From: Pseudomonadota bacterium
GTDB lineage: Bacteria > Pseudomonadota > Gammaproteobacteria > Burkholderiales > Rhodocyclaceae
DNA: 64,000 nucleotides
Direction of reading: 5' to 3'
Assembly: GCA_963205435.1 (NCBI GenBank)
Contig: CAUJIV010000099.1
Coordinates: 1-64,000 of the forward strand
Part shown: positions 40,777 to 51,436 of the stretch, one piece after another
Position numbering within the stretch: the stretch's first letter is position 1
Layout: each line of letters opens with the position of its first letter
The notes under the pieces: model-generated
Databases searched by the model: none
What the model saw: only the letters and a program-made list of their open reading frames with translations
What the model was told of the DNA's origin: nothing
Translations under genes and position numbers: made by a program

Positions 40777-41217
40777 TCATTGGCTCTCGCTGCGGCGCAA
40801 TTTTGCGGCATGTTCGTCCTGCGCCCGCTGCTCGGTTTTTGCCTCCTTGCGGACCTCGCTGGCGCGGTGTCTTTGCGAAAGCGCATCGAAGGCCATGGCG
40901 CGATTGCGCTGATCCAGCCAGTTTTTCTGGCCGTCGAGGGTGCGCTGGCGCGAGGACTCGACCAGGCTGCGTTGCTGGGCGATGGCCTCGTCGAGCCGAT
41001 CGAGAAAAGTGTGGTAATTGCCCCATTCGTCGCGCGTCAGGCCGTTGCGGGCGGCCTCGCGGAAGCGGCCCTCGTATTCCTCGCGGTATTGCTCGAGCAG
41101 GGCAAGGGTCTTTTCCACTTCCTGCTCGCTGGCCAGCAACTGGCCGAGCCGGCGCGCCGCATCGTCCTTGCGCGCGTTCGACAGGTCGAGCAGCGGTTGC
41201 AGCGGGAAGGTTTTCAT
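40777..41217 (-). CDS. fliJ: Flagellar export chaperone FliJ
   Basis: The 146-residue coiled-coil protein (MKTFPLQPLLDLSNARKDDAARRLGQLLASEQEVEKTL) is a standard FliJ. The ATG at 41217 has AGGAG upstream; the longer ORF-track start extends into fliI. It forms the stalk-like subunit of the FliI ATPase complex and escorts export chaperones. Confidence 0.92.
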   Translation of the reverse strand: MKTFPLQPLLDLSNARKDDAARRLGQLLASEQEVEKTLALLEQYREEYEGRFREAARNGLTRDEWGNYHTFLDRLDEAIAQQRSLVESSRQRTLDGQKNWLDQRNRAMAFDALSQRHRASEVRKEAKTEQRAQDEHAAKLRRSESQ

Positions 41218-41281
41218 CCATCGGCTCCTGGACGGGTTAACGGATCGTTGCTCGCCGGCTTGAGTCCCAACAGGAAGGATT

Positions 41282-42685
41282 TCACGGCTCGACGCCGAAC
41301 AGGTGGTGCAGCTTGACCACGGCGTCCTGGTAGTTTTCCCGCTCGTCCATGCCCTGTTGCAGGAAGGCCTCGAAGGCCGGCTGCAGGGCGATGGCCTGGT
41401 CGATGGCCGGATCGGAGCCGGCGGCATAGGCGCCGACCGAGATCAGGTCGCGCGAGCGCTGGTAGCGCGAATACAGCTGCTTGAAGCGGCGCACCATGTC
41501 GAGGTGCTGCGGCTTGATCAGCCCGGTCATGGCGCGCGAGATCGAGGCCTCGATGTCGATCGCCGGATAGTGGCCCTGGTCGGCCAGCTGGCGGGAGAGG
41601 ACGATGTGGCCGTCGAGGATGGCGCGCGCCGCGTCGGCGATCGGATCCTGCTGGTCGTCGCCTTCGGCCAGCACGGTGTAGAAGGCGGTGATCGAGCCGC
41701 CGCCCTCCGGGCCGTTGCCGGCGCGCTCGACCAGCTGCGGCAGGCGGGCGAACATCGAGGGCGGGTAGCCGCGCGTCACCGGCGGCTCGCCGATGGCCAG
41801 CGCGATCTCGCGCTGCGCCATGGCGAAGCGGGTGAGCGAGTCCATGATCAGCAGGACGTGGCGGCCCTGGTCGCGGAAATGCTCGGCGATGGCGGTGGCG
41901 TAGGCCGCGCCCTGCAGCCGCATCAGCGGGCTGGTGTCGGCCGGCGCGGCGACGACCACCGAGCGGGCGCGCCCCTCGGCGCCAAGGATGTTCTCGATGA
42001 ACTCCTTCACCTCGCGGCCGCGCTCGCCGATCAGGCCGACGACGATCACCTCGGCCGCGGTGAAGCGCGCCATCATGCCGAGCAGCACGCTCTTGCCGAC
42101 GCCCGAGCCGGCGAACAGGCCGAGGCGCTGGCCGCGACCGACCGTCAGCATGGCGTTGATGGCGCGGATGCCGACGTCCAGCGAGGTCTGGATCGGCGCC
42201 CGCTGCAGCGGGTTGAAGGGCCGGCTCTGCAGGGAGCGGGCATGGTGGGTGTTGAGCGCTCCGCCGCCGTCGAGCGGGCGGCCGGCGCCGTCGAGCACGC
42301 GGCCGAGCAGTTCCTCGCCGACCGGCAGGTGCTTGGCCCGGTCCGACAGGCGCCGGCTGGGCTGCGGCCGCTCGCCGATGGACGGCAGCTCCTGGCGGCT
42401 TTCCATCGGCTCGACCCGGGCGCCCGGCGCCAGGCCATAGACGTCATCGGTCGGCATCATGAAGAGCTTCTCCCCCGAGAAGCCGACCACTTCGGCCTCG
42501 ACCGTGGCGCCGCCGGGCAGGGTGATGTGGCAGCCCGAGCCGAGCGGCAGCTTGAGGCCGGCGGCTTCCATCACCAGCCCGTTGATGCGCGTCAGGCGGC
42601 CGCTGACCTGGAAGGGCGCGTCCTTGGCGGCGAGGCCGTGACAATCGCCGAGGAATTGCCGCCAGCGCTGATGGTGGGGATTCAT
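41282..42685 (-). CDS. fliI: Flagellum-specific ATP synthase FliI
   Basis: The protein (467 residues from [15 protein letters not shown]) resembles F1-beta: Walker [81 protein letters not shown]. It is the export ATPase with FliH and FliJ. The ATG at 42685 sits inside the C-terminal end region of fliH's track shadow; upstream M at 42745 is rejected as nonconserved sequence. Confidence 0.95.
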   Translation of the reverse strand: MNPHHQRWRQFLGDCHGLAAKDAPFQVSGRLTRINGLVMEAAGLKLPLGSGCHITLPGGATVEAEVVGFSGEKLFMMPTDDVYGLAPGARVEPMESRQELPSIGERPQPSRRLSDRAKHLPVGEELLGRVLDGAGRPLDGGGALNTHHARSLQSRPFNPLQRAPIQTSLDVGIRAINAMLTVGRGQRLGLFAGSGVGKSVLLGMMARFTAAEVIVVGLIGERGREVKEFIENILGAEGRARSVVVAAPADTSPLMRLQGAAYATAIAEHFRDQGRHVLLIMDSLTRFAMAQREIALAIGEPPVTRGYPPSMFARLPQLVERAGNGPEGGGSITAFYTVLAEGDDQQDPIADAARAILDGHIVLSRQLADQGHYPAIDIEASISRAMTGLIKPQHLDMVRRFKQLYSRYQRSRDLISVGAYAAGSDPAIDQAIALQPAFEAFLQQGMDERENYQDAVVKLHHLFGVEP

Positions 42686-42723
42686 TTGCGAAGCCTCGAT
42701 CGCGTCCGGAGCGGTCCGTTCCT

Positions 42724-43353
42724 TCACGCCTGCGGCTCTACCCATTCGGCGCTGGCGCCGATGCTCTCGACGGCACGTTGCCAGCGGCTGGCGAGGCTGG
42801 CGTCGAGCTGGCTGGCGCCGGCCTCGATGCGCAGGCCGCCACGCGCTTGACCCGGTTCTTCGACGATGCGATGACCGAGGTGGGCCAGCTGGTCGCCGAG
42901 GTGCGAGCGCACCAGCGCGGCGTCCTCGGGGTGGAGGTGAATGGCGGCGTGCTGCTGCGGCAGCTGGTTCAGGGCCTCGCGCACCACGTCGAGGATCGCC
43001 TCTGGCCGTGCCTTGATGGCCTGGCGCACCACCCGGCGGGCCACCTCGAGCGAGAGCCCGAGCAGCTCTTCGGCGACCTGCTGGTCGAGCGCGGCGAGGG
43101 CGCCATCCAGCTGCTCGACCAGGGTGTGCAGGCGCAGCGCCTCCATGCGGGCGCGCGCCGTGCCTTCCTCGTAGCCGGCGTCATAGCCCTGCTTGTGGGC
43201 ATCGCGATGGATGCGCTCGATGTCTTCCACCGTCGGCAGGTTGGTGGCCGGCGCGGCTGTGCCTGAGGGCGCCGGGCGCTTCGTCTCGAAGCTGCCCAGT
43301 TCCCAGCGCTGCCAGGCGCTGACGTCCTGCTTGTTTGGAAACATGGCGGGCAT
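42724..43353 (-). CDS. fliH: Flagellar assembly protein FliH
   Basis: A 209-residue FliH: disordered N-terminus, a coiled-coil ([57 protein letters not shown]) and the V-type-ATPase-E-like C-terminal domain ([48 protein letters not shown]). It regulates FliI and links it to the C-ring. The ATG at 43344 is an equally good start; no clear RBS is seen for either. Confidence 0.93.
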   Translation of the reverse strand: MPAMFPNKQDVSAWQRWELGSFETKRPAPSGTAAPATNLPTVEDIERIHRDAHKQGYDAGYEEGTARARMEALRLHTLVEQLDGALAALDQQVAEELLGLSLEVARRVVRQAIKARPEAILDVVREALNQLPQQHAAIHLHPEDAALVRSHLGDQLAHLGHRIVEEPGQARGGLRIEAGASQLDASLASRWQRAVESIGASAEWVEPQA

Positions 43354-43366
43354 GGCGCTTGCGGCC

Positions 43367-44362
43367 TCAGATGAATTCGTCCTGGCCCTTGCCGCCGAGC
43401 TGGAGCTGGCCCTCGTCGGCCAGGCGGCGGGCCACCTTGAGGATCTCCTTCTGCTCGCGCTCGACCTCGGACAGGCGCACCGGGCCCTTCGACTCGAGGT
43501 CGTCGCGCAGCATCTCGGCGGCGCGCTGCGACATGTTCTTGAAGATCTTCTCGCGCAAGTCTTCGTTGGCTCCCTTCAGGGCGAGGACAAGGGATTCCGA
43601 CTGGATCTCGCGCAACAGCAGCTGGATGCCGCGGTCGTCGATGTCCATCAGGTTTTCGAAGACGAACATCTCGTCGATGATCTTCTGCGCCAAATTCTCG
43701 TCGTACTCGCGCACGCTGTCGAGGATGGCCGTCTCGTTGGCCGAGCCGACGAAGTTGAGGATTTCCGCCGCCGTGCGAACGCCGCCCATCGAGGCCTTCT
43801 TGCCGCTCGACGAGCCGGCAAGGATGCGCGCGAGGGACTCGTTCAGTTCCTGCAAGGCCGTCGGCTGCACGCCGTCGAGCGTGGCGATGCGCAGCAGCAC
43901 GTCGTTGCGCAGCCGGTCGCTGAAATGCTTGAGGATCTCGCCGGCCTGGGCGAAGTCGAGATGCACCAGGATGGTGGCGATGATCTGCGGGTGCTCGCCG
44001 CGGATCAGCTCGGAGACGGTGACCGGGTCCATCCATTTCAGGCCGTCGATGCCGGCCGTGTCCTCGCCGCTCAGCACGTTGGAGATGACAGTCGAGGCCT
44101 GCTCGCTGTCGAGCGCCTTGTTGAGCATGCCGCGGATGTAGTCTTCGCCGGCCGCCAGCGGCGCCCCGGCCTGGGTGACCGTGTTGAATTCGTCGACGAC
44201 GGCCTCGACCTGTTCGCGCGACACGCGCCCCAGCGCCGCCATGGCGGCGCCGACTTTCTGCACCTCGCGCGGGTTGAGGTGCTTGAGCACGCTTGCCGCC
44301 TCGTCCTCGCCGAGCGCCAGCAGCAGCATGGCGCTCTTGTGGATCCCTGCATCGCTCGCCAT
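43367..44362 (-). CDS. fliG: Flagellar motor switch protein FliG
   Basis: The 331-residue rotor protein has the N-terminal SAMLLLALGEDEAASVLKHLNPREVQKVGAAMA, the EHPQIIATILVHLDFAQAGEILKHF middle domain and the charged torque helix MSQRAAEMLRDDLESKGPVRLSEVEREQKEIL. It couples stator ion flow to rotation. fliF lies 15 bp upstream. Confidence 0.97.
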   Translation of the reverse strand: MASDAGIHKSAMLLLALGEDEAASVLKHLNPREVQKVGAAMAALGRVSREQVEAVVDEFNTVTQAGAPLAAGEDYIRGMLNKALDSEQASTVISNVLSGEDTAGIDGLKWMDPVTVSELIRGEHPQIIATILVHLDFAQAGEILKHFSDRLRNDVLLRIATLDGVQPTALQELNESLARILAGSSSGKKASMGGVRTAAEILNFVGSANETAILDSVREYDENLAQKIIDEMFVFENLMDIDDRGIQLLLREIQSESLVLALKGANEDLREKIFKNMSQRAAEMLRDDLESKGPVRLSEVEREQKEILKVARRLADEGQLQLGGKGQDEFI

Positions 44363-44377
44363 GGCGTTCTATCCCCC

Positions 44378-46057
44378 TCAGGCCTTGGCCGGCTGGCCGC
44401 CGACCCAGTCCTTGATCACCGTCGCCGCCGTTTGCGGTTCCTGGCGCGCCAGGCTGCGTGCCGCCTCGATCTTCTGGTCGTAGGTGGCGGCCGCCGCCCT
44501 GACCCTGTCTTCCTCGCTTTCCGTCGGCGCCTGGGCGACCGTCGTCACGGAACTCATGAGGCGGCGCAGGAAGGGCAGCGCCAGGCCGAACAGCAGATAG
44601 GCGGCGATGCCGGCGAAGACCAGGTATTTCAGGGCCACCAGCGCCCAGCCGATGACCATCGGGTTCTTCCACAGCGGCGTTTCCGGCACCTCCTGCGGCG
44701 GGTTGCTGGCGAAGGCGCCGTTCTGCACGCTCAGCGTGTCGCCGCGCTCCTGGTTGAAGCCCGTCGCCTCCTTGACCAGCTCGTTGATCTGCTTCATTTC
44801 ACCCTGCGTCAGGGCGCGCGTCACTTCCTTGCCGTCCTTGCCGGTCTCCTTGCGATGGTTGACGATCACGGCCACCGACAGGCGCTTGATGGCGCCGACC
44901 GGCTGGCGCACGTGGCGGATGGTCTTGTCCAGCTCGTAGTTGGTGGTGGCGTCGCGGCGTCCGCCGGCCGCTGCCATGACCGTGGCGCCGCCAGCCTGGG
45001 CGGCCGGGGCGCCGGTGGCTCCAGCCGTTGCGCCTGCCGGCGCGGTGGCGCCGGCAGCGGCGCCTGGGGTGCCGGGAGCGGGGGGTGTCGTCAGTGGCGC
45101 CGTGGCCGGCACCGGCGGCTGGTTCGACAGCGCGCCCGGGACGCCGGCCGCAGCCGGGCGGCCGCTGGCGTCCTCGCTGATCTGCTGGCTGCGGACGGAC
45201 GCTTCGGCAGGCGGGTTCGGCTTGTAGGTCTCGGCCACCTGTTCGGCCTGCGAGAAGTCGACATCGGCTGTCACCTGGGCGCGGAAGTTGCCCGGGCCGA
45301 CCAGCGGACTGAGGATGGCCTCGATGCGCCGCACATAGGCGGCCTCGATCTCGTCGACATATTTCAGCTGCGTGGCGTCGAGGCCGATGGCGCGGCCGGC
45401 GCCCTTCTCGTCCGAGAGCAGATTGCCGTTCTGGTCGATGACGCTGACATTGGCGCTCGACATCTGCGGCACGCTGGAAGCGACCATGTGGGCGATGCCG
45501 GCCACCTGGTTGGCGTCGAGCGTGCGCCCCGGATGGATGTTCAGCACCACCGAGGCCGAGGGTTTCTGGTCGTCGCGCAGGAAGCCGGTCTGTTTCGGCA
45601 TGGCCAGGTGCACGCGCGCGCCCGCCACCGCGGCGAGCGACTGGATCGAGCGCGACAGCTCGCCCTCGAGCGCCCGCTGGAAGTTGATCTGCTCGATGAA
45701 CTGCGACATGCCGAGCTTCTGGTTTTCCATCAGCTCGAAGCCGGCCAGGCCGCCGCGCGGCAGCCCCTGCGAGGCGAGCCGCATGCGCAGCTCGTAGACC
45801 TGCTGCTGCGGCACCAGGATGGCGCCGCCCGATTCGGAGAACTTGTACGGCACGTTCATCTGCTGCAGGGAGGCGATGATGTTGCCGCCGTCGCGCTCGC
45901 TGACGTTGGTGTAGAGCACCGCGTAATTGGGCGTGCGCGTCCAGGTCCAGCCGGCGACGACGATCGCCGCCACCAGAGAGAGGGCGACAATCACCGCCAG
46001 CTTCTGCTGCATGGTCAGCCGCATGAAGGCGGCAAGCGAGAATTGCGTGTCGGCCAT
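44378..46057 (-). CDS. fliF: Flagellar M-ring protein FliF
   Basis: The 559-residue MS-ring protein has an N-terminal helix (VIVALSLVAAIVVAGWTW), ring-building motifs (YAVLYTNVSERDGGNIIASLQQMNVPYKF, ESGGAILVPQQQVYELRMRLASQGLPRGG, AEVARVHLAMPKQ-like ARVHLAMPKQTGF), a Pro/Ala-rich linker at about 300-360 and a C-terminal helix near 455 followed by the FliG-binding tail. It heads the minus-strand flagellar operon and diverges from flrB. No strong sigma-54 site was found directly upstream. Confidence 0.96.
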   Translation of the reverse strand: MADTQFSLAAFMRLTMQQKLAVIVALSLVAAIVVAGWTWTRTPNYAVLYTNVSERDGGNIIASLQQMNVPYKFSESGGAILVPQQQVYELRMRLASQGLPRGGLAGFELMENQKLGMSQFIEQINFQRALEGELSRSIQSLAAVAGARVHLAMPKQTGFLRDDQKPSASVVLNIHPGRTLDANQVAGIAHMVASSVPQMSSANVSVIDQNGNLLSDEKGAGRAIGLDATQLKYVDEIEAAYVRRIEAILSPLVGPGNFRAQVTADVDFSQAEQVAETYKPNPPAEASVRSQQISEDASGRPAAAGVPGALSNQPPVPATAPLTTPPAPGTPGAAAGATAPAGATAGATGAPAAQAGGATVMAAAGGRRDATTNYELDKTIRHVRQPVGAIKRLSVAVIVNHRKETGKDGKEVTRALTQGEMKQINELVKEATGFNQERGDTLSVQNGAFASNPPQEVPETPLWKNPMVIGWALVALKYLVFAGIAAYLLFGLALPFLRRLMSSVTTVAQAPTESEEDRVRAAAATYDQKIEAARSLARQEPQTAATVIKDWVGGQPAKA

Positions 46058-46118
46058 GGTTCAGCGTTCCTTTTCCGGGCGGGGTCCCGGGCATCTGGCG
46101 GCATTCTGCCCAAGCCAT

Positions 46119-46135
46119 GCAAGAAGCGTTCTTGC
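46119..46135. promoter_or_regulatory. Palindrome in the fliF-flrB divergent intergenic region
   Basis: GCAAGAA-GCG-TTCTTGC is a perfect 7-bp inverted repeat. It lies 62 bp before the fliF start and 87 bp before flrB, suggesting an operator for one or both. On the minus strand the same region has a poor sigma-54-like TTGCA end. Confidence 0.5.
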
Positions 46136-46221
46136 GATAAGCGGCAATTTTTGCCCCTTATTTGCCGGCTTTGCCGCCCTTCGCCCGGCGTAAGCTTCGC
46201 CACGACTCAAGGGAAAGCCGC

Positions 46222-47457
46222 ATGCAAAGCGCCACTGAAAACCGTCCGCAGCTCGAGGCCGACCGCCTGGCCGATGCCTTCCGCCTGTTCAGCCAGGCTT
46301 CGGAAGAGCTTTCGGGCGCGTATACCAGCCTGCAGGCCCAGGTCGCCGGACTGGCGGCCGAGCTGGCTCTGGCCAACGGCCGGCTGAAGCGGGAAATCGA
46401 GGAAAAGACGGCCCTGACCGAGCGCCTCGCCCTGCTGCTCGACGCCCTGCCGGCGGGGGTGGCCGTGCTCGACGCCGGGGGCAGGGTGGAGCAGGCCAAC
46501 CCGGCCGCGGCCGCCATCCTGGGTGCCGAAGTGGAAGGCCGGGACTGGGAAGAACTGGCGGTCAGTGCCCTGAAATCGACGGCGGTGGCCGACGAGTGGG
46601 AAATGTCGCGGCGGCCGGGGCGCCGGCTCGCCCTCGCCGAAACGCCGCTTGCCGCCAACGGCGGTCGCATCCTGCTCATCCACGACATCAGCGAAACCCA
46701 CCGCATGAAGGTCCTGGCGGCGAGGAACGAGCGCCTGGCCGCCATGGGCGAGATGGCGGCGGGGCTGGCCCACCAGCTGCGCACGCCGCTGGCCGCGGCC
46801 CTGCTCTACGCCGGCGCGCTGGAGAATCCGCGCCTGCCGCCGGACGAGCGCCAGCGCTGCGGCAGCCGGGTGGCCGAGCGCCTGCGCCACCTCGAACGCC
46901 TGATCCGTGACATGCTCAGCTTCGCCCGCGGCGAGGCGGGCGGCGGCGAAACGATCGCCGTCTCCTCCCTGCTGGCCGAGGCCGGCGAGGTATTCGCTCC
47001 GCTGGCGCAGCGCCGCGGCGTCGCCTTCCTCGTCAGCGACGGCAGCGCCGGCGCCACCGTCACCGGCAACCGCAAGGCCTTGTCGGGCGCGCTGCTCAAC
47101 CTTCTGGAAAACGCCCTTGACGCCTGCGCCGCCGGCGGGCGCATCGAGCTGGCCGCGGCGCCGGAAGACGGCGCCGTCCTGATCCGGGTGCGCGACGACG
47201 GCCGTGGCATGGACGCCGCCGTCTGCGAACGCCTCTTCGAGCCCTTCTTCACCACCCGCGCCGAGGGCACCGGCCTCGGCCTGGCCATCGCCCGCGGCGT
47301 CGCCCGCGCCCATGGCGGCGGCCTCGAGGTCGAGTCCGAACCCGGAGCCGGCAGCGTCTTCAGCTTCAGCCTGCCGCCGGCCAAGGCGGTGCCGCAGGCT
47401 GCCGCCCGCCGACGGCCGGCACGATCCGCCCCGCAAACCCTGTCTTCCGTTTCCTGA
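46222..47457 (+). CDS. flrB: Flagellar sensor histidine kinase FlrB (FleS-like)
   Basis: A 411-residue soluble kinase with a coiled-coil start (ADAFRLFSQASEELSGAYTSLQAQVAGLAAELAL), a PAS domain (LALLLDALPAGVAVLDAGGRVEQANPAA), the HisKA H-box AAGLAHQLRTPLAAALLYA and HATPase motifs NLLENALDAC, DDGRGMD and GTGLGLAIARG. Without membrane helices it is the usual cytoplasmic FlrB/FleS. It phosphorylates the downstream FlrC. The ATG 46222 follows AAGGGAAAG. Diverges from fliF. Confidence 0.92.
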   Translation: MQSATENRPQLEADRLADAFRLFSQASEELSGAYTSLQAQVAGLAAELALANGRLKREIEEKTALTERLALLLDALPAGVAVLDAGGRVEQANPAAAAILGAEVEGRDWEELAVSALKSTAVADEWEMSRRPGRRLALAETPLAANGGRILLIHDISETHRMKVLAARNERLAAMGEMAAGLAHQLRTPLAAALLYAGALENPRLPPDERQRCGSRVAERLRHLERLIRDMLSFARGEAGGGETIAVSSLLAEAGEVFAPLAQRRGVAFLVSDGSAGATVTGNRKALSGALLNLLENALDACAAGGRIELAAAPEDGAVLIRVRDDGRGMDAAVCERLFEPFFTTRAEGTGLGLAIARGVARAHGGGLEVESEPGAGSVFSFSLPPAKAVPQAAARRRPARSAPQTLSSVS

Positions 47458-47470
47458 TCTGGAGCACGCC

Positions 47471-48808
<1,338 letters not shown>

Positions 48809-48812
48809 GCGA

Positions 48813-48828
48813 TGGCATGCATGTTGCT
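48813..48828 (+). promoter_or_regulatory. Sigma-54 promoter of fliE
   Basis: TGGCATG-CATG-TTGCT matches the -24/-12 consensus TGGCACG-N4-TTGCW with one difference. It lies 57 bp before the fliE start and just after flrC, its probable activator gene. Confidence 0.88.
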
Positions 48829-48885
48829 AATCGATGGGAGCCCGGCCTGGCCCGAAGCCGGCCGGCCTGAACCACGAGGATTGAC

Positions 48886-49212
48886 ATGGATACTCGCGGC
48901 ATAGACCAGATGCTGGCCGAGTTGCGCGCCACCGCGCAGCTCGCTTCGGGCAAGGGCCTGCAGCCGAAGCAGGCCAGCGAGGCGGGGGCGGCCGATTTCG
49001 GGCAGATCCTCAAGAGCACCCTCGACCAGGTCAACCAGGCCCAGTTGAGCGCGCAGCAACTGGCGCAGGATTTTTCCGCCGGCACCGGCAACGCCAGCCT
49101 GCAGGACGTCATGATGTCCCTGCAGAAGGCCAACCTTAGCTTCCAGCAGATGGTGCAGGTGCGCAACCGCCTCGTTTCCGCCTACCACGACATCATGAAC
49201 ATGCAGGTCTAG
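48886..49212 (+). CDS. fliE: Flagellar hook-basal body protein FliE
   Basis: A 108-residue FliE (MDTRGIDQMLAELRATAQLASGKG, LKSTLDQVNQAQLSAQQLAQDF, NLSFQQMVQVRNRLVSAYHDIMNMQV). It joins the MS-ring to the rod. Separately transcribed from the fliF run by the sigma-54 promoter upstream. Confidence 0.96.
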   Translation: MDTRGIDQMLAELRATAQLASGKGLQPKQASEAGAADFGQILKSTLDQVNQAQLSAQQLAQDFSAGTGNASLQDVMMSLQKANLSFQQMVQVRNRLVSAYHDIMNMQV

Positions 49213-49591
49213 CCGTGATGGCCAGACAGCTCGTATCCGTCCATTCGGACTGAATCCTGGAGGCCTGGATCGGCGCGCCCACGCCGCGTAAGCAGCCTGG
49301 GCTTCATCGCCATCCGCCATCCCTCCCATGATCGGCCGGCTGACTCGGTCGCTCTTCTCGTACTTCAGCCGGCCCCTGTTCGATTGACCCGGCCACGCCG
49401 CCGGTCATACTCGCGTTGCGCCAGCACCGGCTCGCCCATGTCTTCGCTGCGGCCATTCGGGGCGCCAGCGGGAGCGCGGCCGTGCGGGTTGTCGTTCGGG
49501 TGCGGCTGACCCGGCTGCGCAGCGCCTCATCCAGTCGGTCCGGCGCAAGCGGGCTCATGGCATCCCGCATCGCCATGGTTCAGGGCGTGTC
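49213..49591. other. Apparently decayed intergenic stretch after fliE
   Basis: No convincing gene is seen. Short open frames on both strands (for example 49304-49576) have no recognisable domain and no RBS. Located beside a transposase remnant, the stretch is probably degraded foreign sequence. Confidence 0.45.
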
Positions 49592-49594
49592 TTG

Positions 49595-49675
49595 ATGCTC
49601 CAGCGCTGGATTAACCATTGCAACCGGCATCGCCCGCATCGGGGCAGCGGAGGTTTCGCGTCCATGACACGGCTC
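49595..49675 (+). pseudogene. Transposase C-terminal remnant (IS481/IS3-like rve end)
   Basis: The frame encodes LQRWINHCNRHRPHRGSGGFASMTRLR. W-x-x-x-YN-x-x-RPH-x-x-LGG is the end of the DDE integrase core of IS481/IS3 transposases, here with N-to-C and S changes. Only about 27 residues remain, without upstream motifs or inverted repeats. Confidence 0.6.
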
Positions 49676-49745
49676 AGGCATCCTGAGCAAGCGCCCGACG
49701 CCTGGACGATAGTTGCCGCAAGCGGGCTGGATAGCGAAAATGAAT

Positions 49746-49775
49746 TTGACGGTTTGAAAGCGAAATTCCCACAAT
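49746..49775 (+). promoter_or_regulatory. Candidate sigma-70 promoter of the heme-barrel gene
   Basis: TTGACG, 18-base spacer, CACAAT. The start codon is 36 bp downstream. Moderate match. Confidence 0.4.
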
Positions 49776-49810
49776 GAAGGTCCATCAACCAGCAAAGCAG
49801 GGGCAATCCC

Positions 49811-50392
49811 ATGTCTGAAATCCTTGGTCCCCAACGCCTTGGCCCGCTCACCCCGCTCGTCGGCGAGTGGGAAGGCAACGTCGGCCTTGACGTTTCGTTT
49901 CGCTACGAGGACAACGAGATCGTCAAGACCAGCTATTTCGAAAAGGCCTGGTTCCGTCCCATCCCCAGGCAAACCAACGGGCGGCAGAACCTCGAAGGGC
50001 TGAAGTTCGGCTTCACCGCCTGGCGTCATGGCGAGGAAGCCATGGAACCGTTCCACGACGAGGTCGGTTATCTCCTGTGGGACCGCGTGAACGGGCAGGT
50101 GATGCGGGTCGTCGTGTTCGGCCGCGGAATCGGGATGATCGCAGGCGGTGACGCCGGCCCGCGCGACAGGAAGATCGTCCTCAAGGCGCGCGCGGGCGAT
50201 CCCAACTACGGCATCCTGCAGAACAGGTATCTGTCGCAGAACGCCGAGCTCATGCGCTTTGACAACATCTTCACCTTCAACGACGACGGCAGTTTCACCT
50301 ACGACCAGACGCTGGTGCTGCGCATGGCGTCCCTTGGAGGCAAGGAAATGGATCACACCGACACGAATACCCTTCACAAGGTCGGGGGATGA
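49811..50392 (+). CDS. Heme-binding beta-barrel (nitrobindin/FABP-like) protein
   Basis: The 193-residue product begins with the family motif LGPLTPLVGEWEGNVG, followed by beta-strand-rich sequence and a late DHTDTNTLHKV, where nitrobindin-like proteins have their heme-side histidine. Family members bind heme or lipophilic ligands and may handle NO or peroxynitrite. It is monocistronic, placed after a transposase scar. AGGGG precedes the ATG. The exact ligand is unknown. Confidence 0.75.
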   Translation: MSEILGPQRLGPLTPLVGEWEGNVGLDVSFRYEDNEIVKTSYFEKAWFRPIPRQTNGRQNLEGLKFGFTAWRHGEEAMEPFHDEVGYLLWDRVNGQVMRVVVFGRGIGMIAGGDAGPRDRKIVLKARAGDPNYGILQNRYLSQNAELMRFDNIFTFNDDGSFTYDQTLVLRMASLGGKEMDHTDTNTLHKVGG

Positions 50393-50737
50393 GGCGCCAT
50401 GGCGGCTGCCGGCCGCCATCGGCCGGCGGTTTGCCGCCGGGCAGGGCGCGGACTGGAGCGAAGTGAGAATCTGCGCGATTTGCGCTTTCTGGCGGCGCCA
50501 GCCTGCGCCGGCGCCGAGGCGAGGCGGAACCGCGTCTCTTGAAGATGGCCGGCCCTTCGGCGCGGCCCGTCATCGGCCGCATCCGGCTCGCCGCATTCCC
50601 TTCCGTGTCCGTTCTCAATCCGCCTCTCGCATGCAGGTGGTATCGCCTTGTCGTTTCACGAAATTTTCACGCCACTTTGACGAGGCTGTGCCGGGACGCT
50701 GGCTACCCTGCGCGCTCGTTCATCCTGCGTCCAGGAC
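50393..50737. other. Intergenic region before the methyltransferase gene
   Basis: No gene, RNA or repeat is evident in this 345-bp GC-rich stretch. A poor TTGACG box near 50676 may belong to the methyltransferase promoter. Confidence 0.35.
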
Positions 50738-51427
50738 ATGCCCTCCGATTCTCCGATCCAGCTGGAATTTTCGAACAAATACGACCAGGCCCATTCGGAA
50801 CAGTATTTCCGCAAGCATCGTGACGGCCTTTCCCGCCGATTGACGGACTGGCGCGAAAAGCGGCTCGCCCGCCAGGCGCTCGCTGCCGTCGGCCATCCGG
50901 AGACCGTGCTCGACCTGCCCTGCGGGGCCGGGCGTTTCTGGCCGATGCTGCTGGAACGCCCCGGCAGGCGACTGCTGGCGGCGGACAATTCGCCTCACAT
51001 GATCGAGACGGCGCTGCGCTTCCAGCCGCCCGAGGTCGTGGCGCGGGTGAGCGCCTTCCAGACCTCTGCTTTCGCCATCGATCTCGAGGCAGAAGCGATC
51101 GATTGCGTCTTCTGCATGCGCCTGCTGCATCACGTCGAGCGGCCCGAGCACCGGCTCGCCATCCTGCGCGAATTCCACCGCGTCAGTCGCGGCTCGGCCA
51201 TCGTCTCCATGTGGGTCGACGGCAATTTCAAGGCCTGGCGCCGCCGCCTGCGCGACGGCCGCCAGCCCGCGGCGGCGGGCGCCGGGAAAAACCGCTTCGT
51301 GCTGCCGGCGGCCGTCGTCGAGGCGGAATTCGCCGCGGCCGGCTTCGACATTGTCGCGCGGCATGATCTCCTGCCGCGCTATGCCATGTGGCGGGTCTAT
51401 GCGCTGCGCAAGAAGCCGTCGCGCTGA
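50738..51427 (+). CDS. Class I SAM-dependent methyltransferase
   Basis: A 229-residue Rossmann methyltransferase: motif I VLDLPCGAGRFWPMLL, post-I LLAADNSPHMIETA, motif IV AIDCVFCMRLLHHVERPEHRLAILREFHRV. The substrate is unknown; the motif style resembles lipid or small-molecule methylases. It sits in front of convergent ycgR and may be unrelated to flagella. Confidence 0.85.
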   Translation: MPSDSPIQLEFSNKYDQAHSEQYFRKHRDGLSRRLTDWREKRLARQALAAVGHPETVLDLPCGAGRFWPMLLERPGRRLLAADNSPHMIETALRFQPPEVVARVSAFQTSAFAIDLEAEAIDCVFCMRLLHHVERPEHRLAILREFHRVSRGSAIVSMWVDGNFKAWRRRLRDGRQPAAAGAGKNRFVLPAAVVEAEFAAAGFDIVARHDLLPRYAMWRVYALRKKPSR

Positions 51428-51436
51428 GTCGCCCGG

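Noticed and set aside
46118-46133. Sigma-54 promoter for fliF
   Set aside because: The minus-strand match has TTGCA at the -12 side but the -24 GG is missing; better explained by the palindrome.
49304-49576. 90-aa minus-strand ORF
   Set aside because: No RBS, no recognisable domain and located in a decayed stretch.
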